DNA from: Cryobacterium algoricola
GTDB lineage: Bacteria; Actinomycetota; Actinomycetes; Actinomycetales; Microbacteriaceae
Direction: 5' to 3'
Assembly (NCBI RefSeq): GCF_004402485.1
Contig: NZ_SOFG01000004.1
Coordinates: 186,001 to 250,000, forward strand
DNA: 64,000 bases
The translations under genes were made by a program, and so were the position numbers. The notes below the pieces were generated by a model, which had not been told where the DNA came from, did no database searches, and was given only the letters and a program-made list of their open reading frames with translations. This document shows, in pieces, positions 50,117 through 58,827 of this stretch. Each line of letters starts with the position of its first letter. The first letter of the stretch is position 1.

Positions 50117-51793
50117 TCAGGACAGCAGCGCCGTGCGGAGGGTGTCGAGGCCGACGCCGCCGAGGTCGAGGGCCCTCCTGTGGAAGTCCTTGATCGAGAA
50201 TGCCGCACCGGCTTTGGCCTTGCTGGCGTCGCGGAGTTCCTCCCAGATGCGCTGGCCGATCTTGTACGACGGCGCCTGTCCCGGCCAGCCCAGGTACCGG
50301 TTGACCTCGAACTGCACCGTGCTCTCGTCGACGTTCGCGTTGCGGCGGAAGAAGTCGAAGGCGTGCTCCGCGGTCCAGGGGCCGCTTCCGTCCGGCAGGG
50401 TCTTGCCGAGGTGCACGCCGATGTCGATGACGACGCGGGCGGCGCGCATCCGCTGGCCGTCGAGCATGCCGAGACGGTCGGCCGGGTCGTCGAGGTAGCC
50501 GAGCTCGCTCATCAGGCGTTCGGCGTAGAGCGCCCAGCCCTCCGCGTGCCCCGAGGTGCCCGCGAGCTGGCGGCGCCAGGTGTTCAGGATGCCGCGATTG
50601 TGCACGGCCTGACCGATCTCCAGGTGGTGGCCGGGAACGCCCTCGTGGTAGACGGTCGACAGTTCGCGCCAGGTGGAGAACTCGGTGACGCCGGCCGGAA
50701 CCGACCACCACATCCGGCCGGGCCTGGAGAAGTCGTCGCTCGGCCCGGTGTAGTACACGCCGCCGTCCTGGGTCGGGGCGATCAGGCACTCCAGGGCGCG
50801 GATCTCCTGCGGGATGTCGAAGTGGCTGACGGACAGTTCGGCGACGGCGCGATCGCTCGTCTCCTGCATCCAGCGTTGCAGCGCCGCCGTGCCGTGCAGG
50901 GTGCGGCTCTCGTCGGCGTCGAGGTGGGCGATGGCCTCCCGCACGCTCGCGCCGGGCAGGATCTGCCTGGCGATGCCCTCCTGCTCGGCGACCATCCTGG
51001 CGAGTTCCTCGATCCCCCACTCGTAGGTCTCATCGAGGTCGACCGCGGCCCCGAGGAACCGGCGGGACTGGAGCGCATAGATCTCCCGGCCGACCGCATC
51101 CGCCTCGGGCGCTGACCGTTCGAGTTCGTCGCCGAGGAAGGCGGCGAGTCCGGAGTATGCGGCGGCGGCGGCGCGGGCTCCGGCGCCGAGGTCGGTCGCG
51201 AGGCTCGCCGGGAGGCTCCCGGTCGCGGGGCTCGCCTCGGCGGCGAGCGTTGCGAAGAAGCCCGTCTTCGCCGCGTGGCGGCGGGCCTGCACGGCGACTT
51301 CGCGCACCTGGCGCTTCGCGGGCATGACGCCTTCGCGGATGCCGAGGCGCAGGGTCTCGATGTAGCCGCTGACGGCCTCCGGCACGGCCCCGAGCCGCGT
51401 CGAGATGGTGCGCCAGTCCTCGACGGTGTCCGTCTGCATCAGGTCGAAGGCGGCACGGATGTCCTGTGCCGGTGAGGCGAGATTGTTCAGGTCCCGCAGC
51501 GGCAGGCCGGCATCGGAGCTCTCGACTCCGAGGGCGAGCTCACTGCGCAGGTCGGTGCGGGTGACCTCGTCGACCGCGTCAACGACGACGGCGGCATCGA
51601 GGCGTGCGATCGTGGCGAGGGACGCGAGCCGGTGCCGCTCGAGGCCGGCCGGAGAGTAGTCGCCGTAGCTGTCGGCGCCGTCGGTGCGGCCGATGTAGGT
51701 GCCGATCGTGGGGTCGAGGTCGACGAGGGTATCGACCCAGTCTTCGGCGATCGCGTCAATCGCTGTGGGCGTGCGCACGGTGTCTGGGCTCAT
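50117..51793 (-). CDS. DUF885 family protein, putative metallopeptidase
   Basis: The 558-residue DUF885 protein has the HEGVPGHHLE motif (near residue 385), resembling the HExxH-type zinc site, and the segment YTGPSDDFSRPGRMWW upstream. The family is thought to be hydrolytic, possibly a carboxypeptidase-like enzyme; the substrate is unknown. No signal peptide is evident. TAGGCT 6 nt before the ATG implies leaderless transcription. It lies directly after polA on the same strand, as in other Microbacteriaceae-like orders. Confidence 0.85.
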   Translation of the reverse strand: MSPDTVRTPTAIDAIAEDWVDTLVDLDPTIGTYIGRTDGADSYGDYSPAGLERHRLASLATIARLDAAVVVDAVDEVTRTDLRSELALGVESSDAGLPLRDLNNLASPAQDIRAAFDLMQTDTVEDWRTISTRLGAVPEAVSGYIETLRLGIREGVMPAKRQVREVAVQARRHAAKTGFFATLAAEASPATGSLPASLATDLGAGARAAAAAYSGLAAFLGDELERSAPEADAVGREIYALQSRRFLGAAVDLDETYEWGIEELARMVAEQEGIARQILPGASVREAIAHLDADESRTLHGTAALQRWMQETSDRAVAELSVSHFDIPQEIRALECLIAPTQDGGVYYTGPSDDFSRPGRMWWSVPAGVTEFSTWRELSTVYHEGVPGHHLEIGQAVHNRGILNTWRRQLAGTSGHAEGWALYAERLMSELGYLDDPADRLGMLDGQRMRAARVVIDIGVHLGKTLPDGSGPWTAEHAFDFFRRNANVDESTVQFEVNRYLGWPGQAPSYKIGQRIWEELRDASKAKAGAAFSIKDFHRRALDLGGVGLDTLRTALLS

Positions 51794-51799
51794 GGACCG

Positions 51800-51805
51800 A
51801 GCCTA
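51800..51805 (-). promoter_or_regulatory. Putative -10 box (TAGGCT) of DUF885 gene
   Basis: TAGGCT, then 6 nt, then the ATG at 51793. It lies in the 53-bp gap after polA. Confidence 0.55.
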
Positions 51806-51846
51806 GATCACCGCGCCCACGGCGACACAGCGGGAGAGGACCGGGC

Positions 51847-54519
51847 TCAGTGCGCCGCGGCGTCCCAGTTCGCTCCCCTGCCGACCTGAACGTCCAGCGG
51901 TACGAGCAGCGCGGCGGCCGTCTCCATCCTCTGCGTGACGACGGTGCGGAGGGCGTCCCACTCGCCGGGGGCGACTTCGAAGATCAATTCGTCGTGCACC
52001 TGGAGCATCATCCGGGACTCGAGCCCTTCCTCGCGCATGTCCTCGGCGATGTTGTTCATCGCGATCTTCATGATGTCGGCGGCAGAGCCCTGGATCGGCG
52101 CGTTGAGCGCGGCCCGCTCCGCGTTCTCCCTGAGCACCCGGTTGGAACTGTGCAGTTCGGGGAACGGGCGACGACGGCCGAAGATCGTGGCGGTGTACCC
52201 GTCGACCTTGGCCTGTTCGACGACGTGCCGCAGGTAGTCGCGCACGGCGCCGAACCGGGCGAAGTAGTCCGTGATGAGCTGGCGGGCTTCCTTCTGGTCG
52301 ATGCGCAGCTGCTTGGAGAGGCCGAAGGCACTCAGGCCGTACGCGAGCCCGTAGGACATGGCCTTGACCTTGCTGCGCATCTCGTTCGTGACGTCCTCCG
52401 GCGTGACCCCGAAGACGGATGCGCCGACGAAACGGTGCAGGTCCTCTCCCGCGTTGAAGGCTTCGATCAGCCCGGCGTCCTCCGAGAGGTGCGCCATGAT
52501 GCGCATTTCGATCTGGGAGTAGTCCGCCGTCAGGAGGCACTCGGCGTCCGGGCCGGCGTGGAAGGCCGCGCGGATCCGGCGGCCTTCTTCCGTGCGCACC
52601 GGGATGTTCTGCAGGTTCGGGTCGGCAGAGGAGATCCGGCCCGTCGCGGTGCCGATCTGCACGTAGTTGGTGTGGATGCGTCCGGTCGCGTCGATCGCCT
52701 TGTCGAGCGTCTCGACGATCTGACGGAGCTTGGTGGCGTCGCGGTGCTGCAGCAGGAGACCGAGGAAGGGGTGCGGGTTGCTCGCCTGGAGATCGGCGAG
52801 GGCACCGGCATCCGTCGTGTACCCGGTCTTGTTGGCGCGGGTCTTCGGCATGCCGAGCTGCTCGAAGAGCACTTCCTGGAGTTGCTTGGGCGAGCCGAGG
52901 TTGACCTCCCTGCCGATCTCGGCGTACGCACCGGAGGCATACTCCGCCGCCCGCTCGCCGAGCTGGGCCGACAGGGTGGAGAGCTCCTCGTGCGACACGG
53001 CGACGCCGGTGAGTTCCATGTCGACGAGGGTCAACAGGGTCGGTATCTCGATGTCGGTGAGCACCGACTGGGAGCCCGGATCGAGCTTCGACGCGAGGAC
53101 CGCCGAAAGCCGGTATGCGTACCAGGCCTCGGCAGGCACGCCGCCGGACTGGGACTCGTCCGGCACGAGTTGGTTGGGGTCGCCGACGGCGAGCGTCTCG
53201 TCGAGGTAGCGGGTGACGAGGTCGGCGAGGGTCTTGTCCGGTCCGCCCGGGCGCAGCAGCCACGCGGCGACGAGAGTGTCCGTCGCAAGACCGCCGAAGC
53301 CGAGGCCGCTGCGGCTCAGGGCCTTGAGCTGGTGCTTGGCGTCGTGCATGATCTTGGGCGCGTCGCTCGCGAGCCAGTCTTCGAACGGCAGGTAGTCGGT
53401 GCGTCCGGGCTGCCAGGGCAGGTTCACCGATTCCAGCGGCCCTGAGACGCCGAAGCCGATCGCCTTGCCGTCCTGGACCTCGACCTGGAGTCCCAGTCCG
53501 CCCGGGTTGGCGGCAGTCGCACGGGAGAGCCAGGCGCCGAGTTCTTCGTCGAGGAGGTCCTTGGCGACGGGGGCGGTGGGGACGTCGTCGCGCTCGATCG
53601 GGACGACGGTCGCGGTGGCCTCGGCTCCCCCGCCCTCGAGCTTGATCACGCGGTCGAGCAGGCTCTTGAACTCGAGCCGTCCGAACACGTCCCGCACGGC
53701 GGCCTCGTTGATGGGGGCACGGACGAGGTCGGGAAGTTCGACGGGAAGTTCGAGGTCGGTCACGAGGCGGTTGAGGCGGCGATTGCGGATCGCGTTCTCC
53801 TTCTGCTCGCGCAGGTTGTTGCCGACGACGCCCTTGATCTCGTCGGCGTGCTCGAGGATGCCGTCGAGGCTGCCGTAGAGGCCCAGCCACTTGACCGCGG
53901 TCTTCTCGCCGACCTTGCTGATGCCGATCAGGTTGTCGCTCGTCTCGCCGACGAGGGCCGCGACATCCGGATACTGGGCGGGGTCGATGCCGTACTTCTC
54001 GCGCACGCGGGCGGGATCGTACCGGGTGAGGGCAGAGACGCCCTGGCTGGCCGGGTAGAGCAGCGTGACGTTCTCGTTCACGAGCTGGATCGCATCCCGG
54101 TCGCCGGAGACCACGAAGACGTGGAAGCCCTCCTTCGTGCCCCTGACCGAGAGGGTCGCGAGAATGTCGTCCGCCTCGAAGTCTTCCTTCGTGAGGGTCT
54201 TGATGTTCATCGCGGCGAGGGCCTCCTGCAGGAGCGGCACCTGACCCTTGAACTCCGGCGGGGTGCTCGCCCGGGTGCCCTTGTATTCCGGGTACTCACG
54301 GGTGCGGAACGAGGCCCGCGAGATGTCGAAGGCGACGGCGATGTGCGAGGGGTTCTCGGTGCGCAGCAGGCTCAGCAGCATCGAGATGAACCCGTGGATG
54401 CCGTTGGTGTGCTGGCCGTCCCTGGTCTGGAAACTGTCGACCGGGAGCGCATGGAACGCCCGGTAGGCCAGGGAATGGCCGTCGATGATCATCAGGGTAG
54501 GCTTTTCGGAATCCGACAC
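51847..54519 (-). CDS. polA: DNA polymerase I
   Basis: This 890-residue, three-domain polymerase has an N-terminal 5'-nuclease (IDGHSLAYRAF, DRDAIQLV, GEKTAVKWL, about 1-300), a central 3'-5' exonuclease-like domain and a C-terminal family A polymerase (DYSQIEMRIMAHLSED, RRPFPELHSSNRVLRENAERAALNAPIQGSAADI, QVHDELIFEV). The exonuclease motif DxE is missing in the central domain (LGLQVEVQDG at that place), so proofreading is probably lost. The GTG start at 54519 has TAGGCT 6 nt upstream. Confidence 0.97.
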   Translation of the reverse strand: MSDSEKPTLMIIDGHSLAYRAFHALPVDSFQTRDGQHTNGIHGFISMLLSLLRTENPSHIAVAFDISRASFRTREYPEYKGTRASTPPEFKGQVPLLQEALAAMNIKTLTKEDFEADDILATLSVRGTKEGFHVFVVSGDRDAIQLVNENVTLLYPASQGVSALTRYDPARVREKYGIDPAQYPDVAALVGETSDNLIGISKVGEKTAVKWLGLYGSLDGILEHADEIKGVVGNNLREQKENAIRNRRLNRLVTDLELPVELPDLVRAPINEAAVRDVFGRLEFKSLLDRVIKLEGGGAEATATVVPIERDDVPTAPVAKDLLDEELGAWLSRATAANPGGLGLQVEVQDGKAIGFGVSGPLESVNLPWQPGRTDYLPFEDWLASDAPKIMHDAKHQLKALSRSGLGFGGLATDTLVAAWLLRPGGPDKTLADLVTRYLDETLAVGDPNQLVPDESQSGGVPAEAWYAYRLSAVLASKLDPGSQSVLTDIEIPTLLTLVDMELTGVAVSHEELSTLSAQLGERAAEYASGAYAEIGREVNLGSPKQLQEVLFEQLGMPKTRANKTGYTTDAGALADLQASNPHPFLGLLLQHRDATKLRQIVETLDKAIDATGRIHTNYVQIGTATGRISSADPNLQNIPVRTEEGRRIRAAFHAGPDAECLLTADYSQIEMRIMAHLSEDAGLIEAFNAGEDLHRFVGASVFGVTPEDVTNEMRSKVKAMSYGLAYGLSAFGLSKQLRIDQKEARQLITDYFARFGAVRDYLRHVVEQAKVDGYTATIFGRRRPFPELHSSNRVLRENAERAALNAPIQGSAADIMKIAMNNIAEDMREEGLESRMMLQVHDELIFEVAPGEWDALRTVVTQRMETAAALLVPLDVQVGRGANWDAAAH

Positions 54520-54525
54520 ACAGAC

Positions 54526-54531
54526 AGCCTA
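54526..54531 (-). promoter_or_regulatory. Putative -10 box (TAGGCT) of polA
   Basis: TAGGCT, then 6 nt, then the GTG at 54519. There is no Shine-Dalgarno sequence. Confidence 0.55.
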
Positions 54532-54572
54532 CAAGCGTCGTCCGACGGCGCAGGGCCCTATCCAAGGCGACC

Positions 54573-54998
54573 ATGACCCAGACGACCGAAGACGCCCTCA
54601 GCTGGGTGCAGCAGCGCGGCGGCGGCGCCCTCGCCGACAAGATGGGCATCGAATTCCTCGAGTTCAGCCTCGAACGGGCCGTGGCACGGATGCCGGTGCT
54701 CGGCAATACCCAGCCGGCGATGCTCCTGCACGGCGGCGCGTTCGTGGTGCTCGGCGAGAGCCTCGGGTCGATGTCCGCGAACCTGCACGCGGGACCGGGC
54801 AAGCTCGCCGTCGGCATCGAGATCAACGCGACGCACACGCGCTCGGCAACGAGCGGGTGGGTCACCGGCGTCTGCACGCCGATCCACCTCGGGCGCACCC
54901 TCACGACGCACTCGATCGAGATCGACGACGATCAGGGCAGGCGCTGCTCCACGATCCGGATCACCAACCTGATCACCGACCGCCCCGGCATCGCCTGA
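54573..54998 (+). CDS. PaaI-type hotdog-fold thioesterase
   Basis: The 141-residue hotdog protein has the segment NTQPAMLLHGGAFVVLGESLGSM, in which HGG and the following Glu are the catalytic region, and VGIEINATHTRSATSGWVTG. The family hydrolyses acyl-CoA, commonly aryl or hydroxybenzoyl forms; the substrate is unknown here. AAGG lies 8 nt before the ATG. It is divergent from polA and convergent with the ANTAR regulator, a conserved actinobacterial neighbourhood. Confidence 0.88.
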   Translation: MTQTTEDALSWVQQRGGGALADKMGIEFLEFSLERAVARMPVLGNTQPAMLLHGGAFVVLGESLGSMSANLHAGPGKLAVGIEINATHTRSATSGWVTGVCTPIHLGRTLTTHSIEIDDDQGRRCSTIRITNLITDRPGIA

Positions 54999-55046
54999 TC
55001 GGCACGCACGTCGCTCGTCGCTCGTCGCACGCCGCACGGGCACGAC

Positions 55047-55083
55047 AAAGGCGGGCCGGTCGCCATTGACCGGACCCGCCTTT
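55047..55083. terminator. Bidirectional terminator between thioesterase and ANTAR regulator genes
   Basis: AAAGGCGGGCCGGTC (55047-55061) pairs with 55068-55083, with a single bulged A. It has short A/T tracts on both sides. Confidence 0.85.
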
Positions 55084-55099
55084 CGTTTGTGCTGGTGCG

Positions 55100-55705
55100 T
55101 TACTTCTTTGCGGAGAGCTGTTCGATGATCGCCTGGGCGACATCGTGCATCGTGAGGCGCCGGTCCATCGACGCCTTCTGGATCCAGCGGAACGACTCCG
55201 GCTCGGTGAGGCCCATCTTCTCGTTGAGCAGGCCCTTGGCCCGGTCGACGAGCTTGCGGGTCTCGAAGCGCTCGACGAGGTCGGCGACCTCGGCCTCGAG
55301 GGTGATGATCTGGCTGTACCGCGACAGCGCGATCTCGATCGCGGGCAGCAGGTCGTTCGGGGTGAACGGCTTGACGACGTATGCGAGTGCGCCGGCTTCC
55401 GTCGCCCGCTCGACGAGTTCCTTCTGGCTGAAGGCGGTCAGGAGGACGACCGGGGCGATGTGCGCCTTGGTGATCCGCTCCGCGGCGGAGATGCCGTCGA
55501 GGTGCGGCATCTTGACGTCCATGATCACCAGGTCGGGTCGGAGCTCGGTCGCCAGGGCGACAGCGGTTTCGCCGTCGCCGGCCTCGCCGACCACCTCGAA
55601 TCCGGCGTCACGGAGGATTTCGACGATGTCGAGACGAATGAGGGACTCATCCTCGGCCACGACAACACGGCGAGGAGGTACTGGGGTTGAATCTTGGTCG
55701 GTCAC
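55100..55705 (-). CDS. PdtaR-like response regulator with ANTAR RNA-binding domain
   Basis: The 201-residue protein has a receiver domain with acidic pocket (EDE, 18-20) and phospho-acceptor Asp63 in IMDVKMPHLDG, and a C-terminal ANTAR domain (about 135-195: ALVDRAKGLLNEKMG-like KLVDRAKGLLNEKMG and ASMDRRLTMHDVAQAII). ANTAR regulators bind RNA hairpins to prevent termination; PdtaR in mycobacteria works with PdtaS. No kinase gene is in the window. The GTG start at 55705 has TAGGCT 7 nt upstream. Confidence 0.92.
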   Translation of the reverse strand: MTDQDSTPVPPRRVVVAEDESLIRLDIVEILRDAGFEVVGEAGDGETAVALATELRPDLVIMDVKMPHLDGISAAERITKAHIAPVVLLTAFSQKELVERATEAGALAYVVKPFTPNDLLPAIEIALSRYSQIITLEAEVADLVERFETRKLVDRAKGLLNEKMGLTEPESFRWIQKASMDRRLTMHDVAQAIIEQLSAKK

Positions 55706-55712
55706 GGGTCAA

Positions 55713-55718
55713 AGCCTA
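55713..55718 (-). promoter_or_regulatory. Putative -10 box (TAGGCT) of ANTAR regulator gene
   Basis: TAGGCT, then 7 nt, then the GTG at 55705. Confidence 0.5.
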
Positions 55719-55743
55719 CGGTATTCTGAACCAGGTGTTGTGA

Positions 55744-55829
55744 GCCGGTGTGGCGGAATGGCAGACGCGGAGCACTCAAAATGCTTTGTTCGAGAGGACG
55801 TGTGGGTTCGAGTCCCACCACCGGTACCA
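55744..55829 (+). tRNA. tRNA-Leu (anticodon CAA)
   Basis: The 86-nt class II tRNA has acceptor arms GCCGGTG and CACCGGT (first pair G-U), an anticodon loop CTCAAAA with CAA at 55777-55779, a long variable arm, a T loop TTCGAGT and an encoded CCA end at 55827-55829. It reads UUG codons, which are rare in high-GC genomes. It marks the left border of the accessory segment. No direct repeat of its 3' end was seen downstream. Confidence 0.95.
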
Positions 55830-55899
55830 ACACAGGCCAATCTGAGACGCCTGTGAGCCAGCGGAACGCCACCGGGCCGTCGGGGCGATCTTCGCCGAT

Positions 55900-56742
55900 C
55901 TAGGCGAGCGCCTGAGAACCGATGACCGACAGCAGCTGCAGCTTGTCGTAGCTCTCGCTGCCTGGCACGGCGGTGTAGACGAGCAGGAAGTGCGACTGGT
56001 TCGGGTCGAGCAGCGTCTGGCACGTCAGTTCCAGTCTGCCGAGTTCGGGGTGGACGAAGTGCTTCACCTCGCGCGGCCGGATGCCGATCTCATGGAGATT
56101 CCATGCGTCACGGAACTCCTCGCTCACATCGAGCAGCACGTCAGCGAGGTGGGCCGCCCTGGAGCCGCGGCCGCGCAGCGTGACGGTACCCCGAAGCCCG
56201 GAGGCGAACATCCTGGCCATGAATGGATGTTCTTCCGGTGCGTACAGCTCTCGCGTGGCGGGGTCGGTAAACCACCGGTAGCCGAGGCTGCGGTCCAGTC
56301 CGCTGAAGCTGGTGAGGTCTCCGGTGAGGGCAACGCCCAGCGGGGTCTGGCGCAGTGTCTCGCCGAGCTCCGTGACGATCTCCGCCGGGGTGTCGTGCAG
56401 CCGGTCGAAGATGCGCAGCAGGCCGGGCCCGATGTGATCGCCTCCCCCGCCCCGCGCGGGAGGGTTATGTCCGGCAAGACGGAAGAGGTGGTCCCGCTCG
56501 TCGAAGGACAGATGCAGACCCTGCGCGATCGACGCGATCATCTGCTCGGATGGTTGCGGTCCGCGCTCCTGCTCCAGTCGCGAGTAGTAGTCAGTGGACA
56601 TGAAACTCAGCGATGCTGCTTCCTCACGCCTCAGCCCCAGTGTGCGGCGCCGCTGGCCGCGCGGCAGACCCACGTCTTCGGGCTGGAGTGCTTCCCGGCG
56701 TCGGCGAAGGAACTCCGCCAAACCCGCCCTGTCGATCTCCAT
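55900..56742 (-). CDS. XRE-family regulator with MmyB-like ligand-binding domain
   Basis: The 280-residue protein has an HTH (LGLRREEAASLSFMSTDYYSRLEQERGPQPS, about 35-65) and a C-terminal MmyB-like PAS-related domain (about 105-275: GYRWFTDPATRELYAPEEHPFMARMF, FVHPELGRLELTCQTLLDP), which in relatives binds fatty-acid-like ligands. It is divergent from an SDR gene, the standard partner arrangement, so it probably regulates that oxidoreductase. AAGGAGC precedes the ATG. Confidence 0.9.
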   Translation of the reverse strand: MEIDRAGLAEFLRRRREALQPEDVGLPRGQRRRTLGLRREEAASLSFMSTDYYSRLEQERGPQPSEQMIASIAQGLHLSFDERDHLFRLAGHNPPARGGGGDHIGPGLLRIFDRLHDTPAEIVTELGETLRQTPLGVALTGDLTSFSGLDRSLGYRWFTDPATRELYAPEEHPFMARMFASGLRGTVTLRGRGSRAAHLADVLLDVSEEFRDAWNLHEIGIRPREVKHFVHPELGRLELTCQTLLDPNQSHFLLVYTAVPGSESYDKLQLLSVIGSQALA

Positions 56743-56803
56743 GTGCTCCTTGGGTATGAGTCATTTCTACTCGCTCCGCGCCTTCCCCATCCGTGGATCG
56801 GCA

Positions 56804-56830
56804 ATCCCCCCTTCCTTTCGATGGGGGGAT
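56804..56830. promoter_or_regulatory. Inverted repeat ATCCCCCC/GGGGGGAT between XRE regulator and SDR gene
   Basis: The 8-bp arms at 56804-56811 and 56823-56830 flank an 11-bp centre in the divergent gap. The centre-to-centre distance of 19 bp is close to two helical turns, so it is a candidate operator for the XRE regulator. Confidence 0.5.
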
Positions 56831-56895
56831 CGTCCGTCCCTGAATGACGGCGGGAATCGTCGCCAGACTGAAGGACCCAGACAGCAGGAGCAACC

Positions 56896-57840
56896 ATGCC
56901 ACGCACATCGATCGACATCACCGTCCCCGACCTCACCGGTACACGTGCCGTGATCACCGGCGCGAGCGACGGAATCGGACTCGGGATCGCCGCCCGGATC
57001 GCAGCCGCTGGGGCCGATGTCCTGCTGCCCGTTCGCAACGCTGCAAAGGGTGCGGCCGCCCTCGCGACCATCCGTCGCTCCGTGCCCGACGCGCTCGTGT
57101 CCCTCCGCGAACTCGACCTCTCCTCACTTGAGTCTGTCGCTGCCCTCGGCGAGACGCTGAGCGCGGAAGGCGAGCCGATCCACATCCTGATCAACAACGC
57201 CGGCGTCATGACTCCGCCTCGGCGCCAGACAACGGCGGATGGGTTCGAGTTGCAGTTCGGCACGAACCACCTCGGCCACTTCGCCCTGGTCGGTCACCTT
57301 CTTCCCTTGCTGCGAGAAGGGAGGGCGCGCGTGACCTCCCAGGTCAGTGTCGCGGCGAACGAGAAGGCGATCAACTGGGTGGATCTCAATTGGGAGCGGT
57401 CGTACAACGGGATGGGCGCATACAGTCAGTCGAAGATTGCGTTCGGGCTCTTCGGCCTCGAACTCGACCGTCGCAGTCGCACGGGCGGCTGGGGCATCAC
57501 GAGCAACCTCTGCCACCCCGGAATCGCGCCGACGAACCTGCTCGCCGCGCGACCAGAGCTCGGCCGCGCCGAGGATTCCGTCGGCAAGCGCGTGATCGGC
57601 GCTCTCTCCCGGAGGGGCATCCTGGTCGGCACCGTGGAAACCGCTGGCCTTCCGGCCCTGTATGCGGCGACGAATCCCGACGCCCCTGGTTCCCGGTTCT
57701 ATGGTCCGAGCGGGCCGGGACACCTCGGTGGCGGACCCGGGGCGCAGAAGCTTTACTCCCGCCTCACGAGCCAGGAGGATGCACGACGAATCTGGGCGGC
57801 GTCAGAGAACCTGACGAAGGTGACGTTTCCCGCCGCGTGA
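56896..57840 (+). CDS. SDR-family NAD(P)-dependent oxidoreductase
   Basis: The 314-residue SDR has TGASDGIG (21-28), NNAG (100-103), the candidate catalytic Ser148 or Ser151, and YSQSK (Tyr176, Lys180). It is longer than classical SDRs, similar to the retinol-dehydrogenase/WWOX-like branch. The substrate is unknown. A purine-rich stretch (CAGGAG) precedes the ATG. The divergent XRE/MmyB regulator probably controls it, perhaps in response to a lipid or aldehyde. Confidence 0.88.
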   Translation: MPRTSIDITVPDLTGTRAVITGASDGIGLGIAARIAAAGADVLLPVRNAAKGAAALATIRRSVPDALVSLRELDLSSLESVAALGETLSAEGEPIHILINNAGVMTPPRRQTTADGFELQFGTNHLGHFALVGHLLPLLREGRARVTSQVSVAANEKAINWVDLNWERSYNGMGAYSQSKIAFGLFGLELDRRSRTGGWGITSNLCHPGIAPTNLLAARPELGRAEDSVGKRVIGALSRRGILVGTVETAGLPALYAATNPDAPGSRFYGPSGPGHLGGGPGAQKLYSRLTSQEDARRIWAASENLTKVTFPAA

Positions 57841-57923
57841 CCCCGCGGCGTCCGGGGCCTTCGACGTGGCCGGCGCCGGCACGCCGCCTGCGCCTGCGCC
57901 TGCTGCGTACGAGTACCGCTCCC

Positions 57924-58163
57924 CTACCGCGGAGGGTCGCTCGGACCGCCGCGTGTGCCCTTGTGCGGCTCTTCGATGATTCGCACGTTGCGGAGAGACA
58001 CCGTCTCCGTCATCAGTAAGTCGAGCGACGTGACGAACAGTCGACCGATTTGCTCGTCGGTCGCGTGGGCATCCGCGACGTCGACTCGAAAGCCCTGCGC
58101 CTGTAGCCCACCCTCGTTGGAGAACGTGATCTCCGCGTCGAACACCGCTCGATACTGCGTCAT
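57924..58163 (-). CDS. Small conserved-looking protein, unknown function
   Basis: The 79-residue protein begins TQYRAVFDAEITFSNEGG and ends EEPHKGTRGGPSDPPR. It has alternating hydrophobic and polar residues typical of a small alpha/beta fold, no membrane segment and no Cys. AAGGAG lies 9 nt before the ATG, which supports translation. I do not recognise the family. It is convergent with the SDR gene. Confidence 0.65.
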   Translation of the reverse strand: MTQYRAVFDAEITFSNEGGLQAQGFRVDVADAHATDEQIGRLFVTSLDLLMTETVSLRNVRIIEEPHKGTRGGPSDPPR

Positions 58164-58359
58164 CGCCCGACTCCTTCTTTCGGTGTTTCCATTCCACTGA
58201 AGATAGCGGTTAGAGCATCAGCTTCTCCGCCGTACGAACCGCCGACGGGTTCCGGCGGTCCCGCCGACTGACTGCGAGCATCCACCGGTCTGACGGACGC
58301 TGAACACTGGCTTCAGTCGCCGATGCCCCGGGTACGGCGCTGCCGCGTATGGGAGCGGA

Positions 58360-58722
58360 TCAGCTATCCCCACACCGGCCACGCGACGAAGCCAGCAGAG
58401 AACAGGACAACGAGACTGGCAATAATTCCCGAATGGCCAGGAGCAGGCTCACTCCGCTCAGCACCGTGGAACGTTGAGCGGCCGGAACGAAATACCCGGC
58501 GACAAGTGCGCCACCCCACAGCAAAACGAGCGCAACGGATGAGACCAGTGCGGGAACGAGCCTCGCATCCGCCGAAGGACAGGCTGAAAAACTGGAGATG
58601 GCGCAGACCACCGATTTGGATCGAACGAGCCACACCACGGCAAGTGCGAGCCCGACAAGTCCGGAATTCACAACCGCCCAGTGCACCACCGATCGCTGCG
58701 CCGTGCCCGATGTATCCCCCAT
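58360..58722 (-). CDS. Small multi-pass membrane protein, possibly frameshifted near C-terminus
   Basis: From the ATG at 58722 this is 120 residues with three hydrophobic segments (about 14-34, 58-80 and 88-100). The last part reads RELLPVSLSCSLLASSRGRCGDS. In the next frame the same DNA reads IIASLVVLFSAGFVAWPVWG to a stop at 58364, a far better fourth membrane helix. One missing base in GGCCATTC would join them. So this is either a decayed gene, a sequencing error, or a true short form. The function is unknown. Confidence 0.45.
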   Translation of the reverse strand: MGDTSGTAQRSVVHWAVVNSGLVGLALAVVWLVRSKSVVCAISSFSACPSADARLVPALVSSVALVLLWGGALVAGYFVPAAQRSTVLSGVSLLLAIRELLPVSLSCSLLASSRGRCGDS

Positions 58723-58827
58723 GCATAGATACTCGCAGAGTGCGATCCGCCTCGCCTTCGATCGCGGGCTGATCTTCTGCATTCGATAACCGGATAGCCT
58801 TTCTCGAGTAGCTAGCGATGGAGAGTA

